Below are positions 22,815-32,129 of a stretch of DNA of 64,000 bases, one piece after another. The DNA lies in NCBI GenBank assembly GCA_950295325.1, contig OX485806.1:11782001-11846000 (forward strand), given 5' to 3'. Under the pieces are notes generated by a model. It was given only the letters and a program-made list of their open reading frames with translations. It was not told the DNA's origin and searched no databases. This stretch comes from Polytrichum commune. Taxonomy: Eukaryota; Streptophyta; Polytrichopsida; Polytrichales; Polytrichaceae. The first letter of the stretch is position 1, and each line of letters opens with the position of its first letter. The translations under genes were made by a program, and so were the position numbers.

Positions 22815-25800
22815 TCATGTCGTCAAAATGGCCTTAAGGGCATCAGAGATGTAGCGATATTTAAAAGAAAACCCAAGTTCTTGTGCTTTCTTTGGTAGCA
22901 CCCTTTGCCCTTCCAACACCTGCACAGGCAAGTCCACACAATAAGTGAGCCTAGAGTTACTTAACCCATAATAGCCTTCTGGAGATAAAATTTGAATAGA
23001 AAAAAGAATAGGCAATCAGGACTATGTGTGCACTTGAAGATTAGATAAATGATAGTGACTAACCACTGTGGCCCCCTCGCCAAGTATAGCTTTAAGGGCA
23101 AACTCTGGGACAGGAAGCCACGAGGGTCGCCCCAAAATGGCACCAAGTCGGTCGCACATCTCTGCCATTCGAACTGGGTTTGGTGCTGTCCCGTTGATTA
23201 CACCTACATAAACATATTACAATTACTCCAATGCATTAATTTTTTTTGAAATTAAAATATACAAAGAAATCCATACAAGAATCTGATGTAGCACAATACA
23301 TAAATGTTACATTGACCATTCTTGCATTGTAATGTTGTACTATCAACTCTCACATTTTTGTGCCTTCTTTCACAAGAAGTTTAGTCTGAGGGGGCTTCAC
23401 AATACCCATCGACTTCCTTAATTTTGCTTCAGTGAGTTGCACAGGTTCTAACTATTCTTTCAAAAATCATGAAACATTCACTTGGATCTCTGAAGTATTT
23501 GGAAGCTGATTGGGAGCATGAATTGAGTCACAGGATTTACCTTCATAGGCTGGATTTGTGAGAGATTCCATGATCAATGAGACAAGATCATCACGATGAA
23601 CCCATGAGAACCTTTGCATCACCAGCCGCACAAAACCAGAAATGTTTGTCAAGCATAAATCAAAATGGCTAATCAGGTGGACGAAGCAAAATCACAATAG
23701 GGAAACACTTGCCAGTCCACTTGTCATCCATGGTGGGCATTAAATGATCCACAACTTATTTTTGACTACATCCATTGCTCGAAGACACATAAAGCACGGG
23801 TGACATTCTAATGAGATTCATAATGATGATGAATTTTTAATTGTCAAGCACTTTGTTGACAACATTGATAGTTCAGAATCAATTAGCTCAGAAGAAAACA
23901 TCTCTATTTGGTCGATGCTTTCTATGTACAAAGCAGATAAATAGATGCTAACAAGGCAATATGCCAATGCTTTCTGCGTACAAAGCAGATAAATAGATGC
24001 TAACAAAGCAATCTGCACTGAATGAAAGAAAGGGAAACTCACCACTGCTTTCCAGACCCTAGTGGCCCACCAGCAAAAATTGAGAAGATTGGCACCATCT
24101 TGGCTGCAAAACAAACACAATTGATATTTAGATATCAATCCTTAAACTCAAAGAAGCTCAGCTGAAAATATTGCTCTACTTTCTTACCTCCTACTTTCTC
24201 CATACATCCATCACTGTAGTTGTCTAAGGCTCTTGATTTGCAAAAGAAATAAAAAGTGTATGTACCTCCGTTTATGAACTACCAAAATTTTATTCCCCGT
24301 GAAATATTTCAAATTTTGACTTCACCAAATTTCTGGGACAGGTTTCAGAGAGGTAGGGAGGGATGAAGAACATGCCTAGCGCTCCACCGTCTTTGTCGAG
24401 CACAATGCCCGTGCGGATGAGAACTAAGCGAGTGCCATTTGCCAGCCCTTTAGCCTTCTCCTCCCACTCTCTGCAAACCTGCCCTCAAAAAAGTGATCCC
24501 AGCTCCATGTTTGAAAGTGATTCTACAACGATATATTTCTCATGATCAATAACTGCATTCAAAACGAATAAACTTGCTCACTTGGCGGCCAAGGATTATA
24601 GGAAGAAAATAAGCAAAAACCTGGCAGTTCTGGCATACCACATGTGTCAAAAGTGGGACTGCAAAGTAACTGGAAGGCTGTAAATTTTATTTTGGAATCC
24701 TCTTGATGAGTGACTCTGAAAGAGAACCCAAAGTAGGAAGGCGAGTTGTTGAAGTTCTTTAAGCAAGGCGGAACTAAAATGGACACTTCTAGCTCTGCCC
24801 TCACTTCTCCTAGGCTACAATGGGGAGATCTGACTGCTAGTTCCAGATGAACCCATTGAGTTCGAAAGATTACCAGTTGAAGTTCAAGACTTTAGGCAAA
24901 TTGCCAATCATTTTAGAGGAATCCAAAGAATATATCTTTATTTAATAAAGGAGAATCAATAGGTGTTAACGCATAACCAGTTGGACTTGGAAACACTTGG
25001 ATCTCCACCGATTTTGCCCAAAACCTCCCCAGACACTGCTCCTAGGATGTGAAACAGGCGACTAATGTGAGATGATTACCAAACCCAAATCGAGGCCCTA
25101 GCTATTTTCCTCGCGATTTTTGGATATTGTATGAATATATTATTCTTTATCAAGTGAAGATTCTCTTATTGAATGATCATATAGGTTCCCCAAATTACGT
25201 TGACTATTCAGCCTAGCATGGTTAACAAATTTTGAGAACATAGAGCAATCTCTTTTCAAAACGCAATGCCTTTTTGGTGTCCATACTTAGATCCAAACCT
25301 CGCCACAGACCACTCAAATATAGGTGTCCAATTAAGATAAGTAGCCAAATTACGCCTGCTTACCTTATATTTGAGAGTAGTAGGGTTGAGGGTTTAGGGT
25401 TTTGGGTCTAAGGTTTAGATACATGCCTAGACTACCACCTTCTTGCCCATCCAGCACAATGCCTGTGCGGAGGAGGACGAGTCGGGTCCCATAGCGCACT
25501 CTTCGCGCAGTTGCTTCCCATGCTTTGCAGACCTGTCATGTGGTCCATGAATTGCACCCTTCGAGATATTTCTTATTGATCCTATTAACAACATCAAGGC
25601 CTTATAGCTCTCAATATTGCAAACCCTCTTCCCCACAATTTTCAAATCATTATGCCCGAATTAGCCTTGTGATTACATTTAAATTGGAAGGCAGTTTGTA
25701 TACAAACTACCTACCTATTCACTATGTCACAACTTTACTGATAGCTTCAATAGAATCTCAAGATTGACTTACAGACATGCAAGACCAATATTATATCTAT

Positions 25801-28800
25801 GCCTCGATTTACATTGATGTTAATATGTCCCTGTCAACCTCTTGTTTTCGTTGCATTTAAGAACCTTTTCCTTAGATATCCAGTGGAAGTGGTGAGGAGC
25901 TATAAGTTTATGATATTCGAACATGGTTGACATGCAACACAGAGATTGTCAGGGAATCTAAATAACCGACTGGTGAAGATGATTGATTAGAAGATTGCCA
26001 CTTTTCAGTCCCACTTTTGATGCCAGAACTCTTTTTGAAGCCAGAAATTACTAGCACTCTGGCCACCAGAACATTCAGTTAATGTTTCCATGACTCAAGG
26101 TGAGCCAAGTTGGTGGCTATCCTAAGGTACCTCAGCAAGATAGTCTTTTCCAGATGGACTTGTCTCATCAAACGCAGAAGTCTCACTTGTGCCTGCAAGT
26201 CATACAATAAAACATGTACCCAAAAATGTGACATACATGTGAACTATGACTGATTCGGATTTTCAGAAAAATTGCAATACCCATAGATATGACTGAACCA
26301 AAAACCCTATTACCTGTTCTCATAAATGCACTTACAAGGATCACTGGCGTACCTTGACAAAAGCAACTGTTATGGGCAGGTGAGCAAAGACAGAACTCAA
26401 TCCTGGGCCATGAAAAGATATATTTTCTTACCATAAAATCCAACAGCCGTGGAGCTGACCAGGACTGAAGGCCTTTTCTCTTTGGGTGTGGAGTTGATTG
26501 CGGCCACTACCTGCAGCCATCTCCGGATGTGAACACATGATATTTCTTCAGACACAGCTATGAACCCACCAAGCACGACGCCAGGTAAATCAAACTGACA
26601 ACTTGTGGAGGATTTGCAATACCTTGGATGTTACGGCCACCCTGCAATTCTTAATGTCAGCTTTCACCTGGACATTGAAACAAGTGCATTATTATTCAAT
26701 GCATCCACTCAAGCAGAAGAGTCATTGAGAAACCCAGAATAAAAGCACAAGTAAGCAATCATTTTGATCAAAGTAGGCATCTCTTCATAGAGCAGCTTAA
26801 TTTTTAACCCCTAACCGTCCTTGAGGCCCAATCTGGGCCACATGCCTCCTTTTCCAGTCAATAGTGTCAAAAGTGACCTTATCTAAAATTAATTCAATCT
26901 TCTAGGGCACTTTTTAAATCGGTTGAATGCCTTAATCTTATTAAAGATTTGGATTGAAATACACAACCTGGGTGCCCTTGGATGCAAATACATACATAGT
27001 ATTTTGGTCACCAATGTCCCATGTGAGTATATGTTTAATTTCTCCTTAACATAAGATAATGTATAAAACAAAGTCTAAAACCCAAAGTATAAAGCATATG
27101 ATATTTAGACTTGGTGAGGATCGTAGAAACTGTGTATGTGGCCGTACATTGAGCCCCTTGGTCCTCTAAGGGTTGATGCCTTCCAGTGGATAATTTGCAT
27201 ACCTCAGGAGTCCACCGGGTGCTGATGGGAGGCCCTGCCAGATTGACAACACCAGTTGAACCTTGAATAAGATCTGCCCACCTACTTTCATCCCCTACCT
27301 GCACACCTGGATATGCCCTTTCTGCACCCCAATTTCAAACAAAATTATAAGCACCCCTTATGGATCAATGTTGTGTAGGTATCTAGGTTCAACCCGGGTA
27401 TCAACTAGGGTATGTGTATGGGTATAGGATATCTGTCCCAGCTGGTATCACATTCTTCAATACCAAAATTGATACCACTTCATATCTGCACACATATCAT
27501 TGCAAATTTCCGTGGTATCCTCTATATACCCTTAGATATTTTTACAAACAATTTTGATACCATGACCAAACATGTATCAAACTCTAAGTTCTCTTTCAAT
27601 ACCTGTACAACAAGAGAAAGTGCTCACCAGGGAAGATGTCCCGTGCTTTCGACACTGAGCGGGTCAATATTCGTACTTCATGACCATCTGCATCAACCCA
27701 TTTGCAATTGCACAGGAGATCAATATACATTCATTATATATAAGTGCATGCAAAACCTAAACTTGAGAAGTGCAGCCTTGACCTTGCAGCAGGAACTCAG
27801 AGTGTATTAAACAATCAATTCACATATGAAAACGTCAGATTCACATGTCTCGAAGCTTTATCTTGTCAATTTGACCTTCAAAACTTAGCACAGGTACAAC
27901 TGTTTACCAGTATGCTTTGCATTCATTGAAGCTCTTTAGAAACCCACACTTTATGGAGTCTCTTAATACAACATGAAATCCTGAGATGCTCAGAAATTGT
28001 TCTCATTGTGTAAGCATGACGGCACCTAGCCACATTTAGATGATGGACATTCATACCAGCCACAAGTCTCTGCACTAATTTCGACCCAATGAAACCTGTG
28101 GCGCCAGTAATCGCCACAACCATCTTCTCTGAGGACTGCATAAATAACCAAGAAAATCAAGGGTTGTTTAATTGAACCTTCATTCCGTAAAATCAATCTC
28201 AAAATTACAAAGATGACGTGGAAATACACACGAGCAAATTGGAAACAGTGGTTAAATTCGATCTATATGTACCTTGGATCCATTCTGGGATTTAGAACTC
28301 GCCGCTGCAATGCAAGTCAATCTTTGAGACCGCCCCCCATTTGACATTGTGCGGAAACTCCCCTGCTGAAACCCACAACCCAACTCAAAACTTGACAGAA
28401 TTAGACTCACTTCACATCACAAACTTCTACAGTCGTATCAATTTAATCACGTCAATCTCCAACATTGAATCAATGCCTACCAAACACAGATTGAAACTGA
28501 GTCAATCCTCTGTTTCTACATTTATAGTTGCAAGACCAAAACTGATGAATTATGAGCTTAATCAATGTTGAATGAATCATTAGGTAAATGATGAGTTCAT
28601 TAGCACTGAAGACATACTAAACCCTGAAGGGTACGTATCAATATTGACTCAACATTAAATGCTCGTGAGTTGCATTTTTAAATGCACAGACCCACAGGCA
28701 GCTTACTTCATTTTCTCCCCAACAATTCAGATTGAGTCCATTGAGAGTTGCAATTGAGTCAATCTTCTGGTTCTATATTTTTTGAGCTGAAAGACCTAAA

Positions 28801-29505
28801 AGGTTGACTTTTGAGTTGAATGGATGTTGAATGCATCATCATTAGATAAAAATTAAGTTCATTACGTCTTAAAATGCAGGTGACCAGTGTTTAATGTTGA
28901 GTCGATACATACCCTTCAGGGTTCAGGGCAACAATTGGTCCGAGCTGTCAATTGTTGGACGATTCAAAATGTTAGGGAGTAATTGAAACTAGCTGCCTGT
29001 AGGTCTGTGCATCTCAAAATGCAATTGACCAGGATTCGATGTTGAGTAAGGCTTGATTGATGATACCCTTCAGGGTTAAGTATCTTTTCAGTGCACAGAA
29101 CCACGGGCAGCTTACTTCGATTACTCCCCAACAAATGGAATCCTTCAACAATTGGCCTAAACTGCCTGAAAGTACACCCGGCAATTAGCCATTGGCCGAG
29201 GGAGGTCAATATTTCAGCATATGAGGAACTCGCGAAACGCAAGACTCGGGACGACCAATTTGCATATAGGAAGAACATATGTTTATTGATGAATTCTTCA
29301 CTATGCGACATACCTGGCTCACGGAGAATAGCTTGGAGGCATCACCCTCCATTCCACAGAGGCTCGCTGCTTGTGAAGAAAGCCTATGGCTCGACAAAGG
29401 CACTGACATTGAAATTGTAGGTGTGGTGCCTTGTGGCACCGCAATAGTGTGCCATTTGAGACCACCCATCCCACCAGCACATTGCACAGCGCCTTGCAGT
29501 AGCAT
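22815..29505 (-). CDS. SDR39U1: Plastid epimerase-family protein SDR39U1 (GC1/SulA-like), 13 coding positions
   Basis: Minus-strand split gene; all junctions below preserve frame. Exons: 29314-29505, 28273-28365, 28057-28135, 27628-27687, 27203-27321, 26623-26667, 26432-26510, 26131-26192, then either 9A 25427-25532 or 9B 24376-24478, then 24043-24103, 23541-23611, 23064-23203, 22815-22919. The protein is 403 residues with 9A or 402 with 9B. Residues 1 to about 85 are Ser/Thr/Ala-rich and look like a plastid transit peptide. ITGATGFIG (104-112) is the Rossmann NAD(P)-binding motif; [11 protein letters not shown] and [10 protein letters not shown] (213-223) are TIGR01777/SDR39U signatures; the end ([19 protein letters not shown], then VLEGQRVLP) is DUF1731. 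The Arabidopsis relative (GIANT CHLOROPLAST 1/AtSulA) is known to affect chloroplast division; the substrate is unknown. Apart from the GC donors of exons 9A/9B, introns are GT-AG. The acceptor of exon 2 (28365 or 28362) is ambiguous by one codon. Confidence 0.93.
23914..24012. repeat. 53-bp direct duplication inside SDR39U1 intron
   Basis: Two copies of GATGCTTTCTATGTACAAAG-type sequence continuing through CAGATAAATAGATGCTAACA, with a few mismatches, in the intron 23612-24042. Confidence 0.85.
24376..24478 (-). other. SDR39U1: SDR39U1 alternative exon 9B
   Basis: 103 nt, phase 0 in and phase 1 out, encoding [20 protein letters not shown] and ending KDGGAL. Acceptor GAGGGCAG before GTTTGC; donor CTAG then gcatgtt, again GC. 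No GT donor nearby keeps the frame. It is closer than 9A to the usual family sequence (CREWE, GKDGGALA). Skipping 9A and using 9B, or the reverse, gives an intact protein. Splicing 9A to 9B shifts frame and reaches TAA at the tenth codon. Confidence 0.85.
24832..25039 (+). repeat. Repeat family A in the 9A-9B intron
   Basis: Full-length copy from GACTGCTAGTTCC to CCCCAGACACTG, with ACCAGTTGAAGTTCAAGACT and AACCAGTTGGACTTGGAAAC inside. It lies between the two alternative exons. Confidence 0.8.
25068..25372 (+). repeat. Repeat family D in the 9A-9B intron
   Basis: Starts near GATGATTACCAAACCCAAAT and ends ATTACGCCTGCTTACCTTAT. It shares order and words with 38815-39125 (CAAATCGAGGCC, TTTATCAA..GTGAAGATTC, GTTG(A/G)CTATT, ATATA(G/A)GTGTC). 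Confidence 0.75.
25427..25532 (-). other. SDR39U1: SDR39U1 alternative exon 9A
   Basis: 106 nt, phase 0 in and phase 1 out, encoding 35 codons that begin [20 protein letters not shown] and end GGSL. Acceptor CATGACAG before GTCTGC; donor is CTAG then gcatgta, a GC donor. It aligns with exon 9B at 21 of about 34 residues, and is one codon longer (GQE against KD). A canonical-GT alternative (after GAAGGTG, 3' part GTAGTC) would also keep phase but would delete the conserved GGxL, so it is considered less likely. Confidence 0.85.
28610..29140. repeat. Compound inverted/direct repeat in SDR39U1 intron 1
   Basis: A ~105-bp module beginning AACCCTGAAGGGTA and containing GACTCAACATTAAA, TGCACAGACCCACAGGCAGC and TACTTC occurs directly at 28619-28728. 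It occurs inverted at about 28975-29078 (ACTAGCTGCCTGTAGGTCTG and CCCTTCAGGGTT), as a partial inverted copy at 28860-28925, and as the tail only at 29090-29135 (GTGCACAGAACCACGGGCAG). The 28619 and 28975 copies could pair as a long stem in the transcript. Confidence 0.75.
29314..29505 (-). other. SDR39U1: SDR39U1 exon 1 (transit peptide)
   Basis: The first ATG on the minus strand in this frame is 29505-29503; the frame runs upstream only through a TTG. The exon encodes 64 residues including [20 protein letters not shown], rich in Ser/Thr and poor in acids, as plastid targeting peptides are. It ends GTGAGCCAG before the donor GTATGT (29313). Joining to the acceptor at 28366 restores frame into [20 protein letters not shown], which completes the targeting region. 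If exon 1 were wrong, translation could begin at the ATG at 28347 inside exon 2, giving a shorter leader. Confidence 0.75.
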
Positions 29506-29520
29506 TGTGCAATCCTTCAA

Positions 29521-30235
29521 ATATGATACTGCTAATCGAAAAGGAGAAGATTAGAGCACCACACTCCCTCGAGAAGAAACCTTTACAAATGACATGTATG
29601 TGTCTGTTTGCAATGACAAGCACAAGTAAGCAATAAGGAGAAGAGCGTTGCCAGAATCCTCTAAGTTATGCTTTCTGTGAGGGGGCAATGAAATGTATGC
29701 ACAGAAGTTCGCACTTTACGGTCCGATTGCGGAGGATTGGAGAGGATGTCATGGCGCCATCCACTCCTCTCTTCCAAGACCACCGGATACTATAGGTCCT
29801 CGGCTTCCAAGTGACCCCCAATAGTGGGTTTCTCTCGAGAAGTTTTAAGGAGGAGACTGGCGAGGCCGGTCTCCGGTAAGTGAGATTGCGTGTGGACGGC
29901 CGCTTTCCGGTGTGAGATATTTTGTAACCTGTTTTAGCGGGTTGTCTGCGTCCAGAGTGTGGGTTCTCCTGACAGGAGGACCTGTTTAGCCGGTTTGGTG
30001 TTTGGGTCTTTGGTGTGGTCCGTGGAGGGTTGAGACTCAGCGGACCCAATGCGAGAGGGACGAAGAATCCGCCTTATCCAGGTGTGAGAAGATCTCGGCC
30101 GTAGGTTGGAGTAATCCGACGGACTGTGTCTGTCTTCGTCGCTAAGCTTTAGTAAAGTGGACAGGGGGTTATTAACCGTCCTGGCAAAACTGCAGGCGGA
30201 GTTAGGGGCCAAGAGTCTAATGAATGAATGATTGG
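29521..30235. other. Upstream region of SDR39U1, GC-richer island, no gene called
   Basis: 29690-30230 is more GC-rich and less repetitive than its surroundings and lies just upstream of SDR39U1 exon 1. It may contain the promoter and, on the plus strand, an untranslated first exon of a divergent gene. The open minus-strand segments (29666-30049, 29934-30254) overlap in different frames with no recognisable domain and are treated as chance. Confidence 0.4.
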
Positions 30236-30345
30236 GGAGGGAGGGAATTATCATCTACGAACGTATCTCTCATCCATCCAAACTTGACCCCCTATAGGTT
30301 TGTTGCTGACTCATTTCACATGAATTGTTCTTAATAACCAACATG
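30236..30345 (+). repeat. Family E element, partial
   Basis: Has the family E left end (GAGGGAGGGAATTATC followed by CGTATCTCTCATCCATCC) and the interior word TTGTTGCTGACTCATTTC, matching TTGGTGGCTGATGTATCTC at 39525. The right end was not found. Confidence 0.55.
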
Positions 30346-30349
30346 CGAC

Positions 30350-32093
30350 TCTAACACGGTCAAGGAGGTCAGGTGGTGGGCCCTTTACGGCAAGAGGCAT
30401 TTGGTCCACAATTCTCTCTGCCGAGTTTAGGTCGATAAATTGCTTGAGTTATGCATTGACTTGCCTTTACCGCCACAAGTTAGGGTAGTCCAATCCCATA
30501 CTTGAAAAGTCGGCCATGGCCTTAACAACACCTTGGTTATTGAATCTTTGTATATGAACACATGGTACGAGAGCTTCGTTGGTTTTTTTGTGAAGGTGGC
30601 ATGAGCTCCAACAACCTCTTAGCCACTCTCATTCCTTCCAAACATCCTTTCAAGGTGGCTATCAAGCATATTTTGAAGCAATTGCATTTTGTTTTATTTT
30701 CCTGTCCTTCGTATAGGTATACACATATATAGGTGTTTTGTAGTTGATTGAGAGTCTAAAGTGTTAGAATGGATATGGACTTTGATAACAAACTTAACGC
30801 TCTAATGATAGAATTTTGAAGGAGTTGGAAGATGGGCTCATGTTTATGTACAACATGGTGATGGTTTGCACTAATTTTGGGTGATTTGTTTCAACCCTGT
30901 TGAATTTGAGTGAGGGTGGTTAAGCAACAATCAATCACACATGGGGTGTACAAGACTAGTTGAACCTCACATGCAGGTTACCTCACTTCTATAGAACATG
31001 TAGTAAGGTTTTGCTCTCAGTTAAATAACCCAAAACCAGGGTACAGACTCTCAAGGAAGGCTTAATTAGTGTCTATTACAGGCATTTGTCACATTATAGT
31101 TCATTAACCAGACAGTAAGGTTGCTCTCTTCACTCTAAATCACGATTGGTATGTCTTTTACTCTTTCATTTTCTTTTTCTCAAGCTTAATCTCCACTCTT
31201 ATGGTTCGTTGGTGCTTTGAGTCGTGGGTGGGTCTGTCCTATCTGATGACTCCTATCACTCTAGTTTCACACTTCCTAATTCCATCGTGAAGCTCAAAAG
31301 CTTTGGCAATAGTCTTCCAATGGATTTTCATCCTATTGGGGTTAGTCTCTTCTTCCTTCATTAATTAATCATTTAATGCCATCAATCATAATTCAAATTG
31401 CATTGCTCAAAGAATTTGTTCCTTCACTTTATTTCTTCCTTAATTGTAATCGAAATTTACTTATCTCAGGTTCGTCATTGTCACACAACACACAAAGGCT
31501 TGCTTTGATTCCTGCAACATCCTTACATAATCATATAGATTCATAGGCTATAGCCATCAGATTCCAACCTAATCGACTTTGACGGCTAGCCTAATTCCTC
31601 TCACATCAAACCATATCTTTATCATTCCTAATCATATCAAAACACGCTCTTTGTGGATTAGATTATTTGCTGACTCACCACCATCATGATACTCTAATTT
31701 CCAACATGCCTCGTCACTCCCTCTAAACTTCTTGTCTTTCCTAGCAATAATCACTCTGAACTACCTTATCACTTCAGTTCGGGTGGTTACTTAGGGTGTC
31801 TCCCTCTCTTACTTCTTCTGGTAGTTTTTGCTTCTCCTCTATCAACTTCCTCTCTCACATGCGATGGTTTGTTAGGTTCCTCTTGGCGGTATATCTCTTA
31901 TGTTGTGCGATAATGGGACTTAACCGTCTCAATGGATCGCTCACCCTTACACTAACTCTCCTATCTTTGCAGCATTGGCATTATTCTGACACTCTCGGTT
32001 GTGGCCCATGTCTTGCTTTGCTCTTAGGCGATAGTCCACGGCTATTACAAGCTCTAATCATTTTGACTTAGGTTAAGACTCTTCAAGTTCTTG

Positions 32094-32129
<36 letters not shown>

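Noticed and set aside
25380-25412. GGGTTGAGGGTTTAGGGTTTTG as a G-quadruplex regulating exon 9A
   Set aside because: Just downstream of 9A's donor and possibly structured, but G-tracts of three on the plus strand would be C-tracts in the transcript, so no RNA quadruplex would form.
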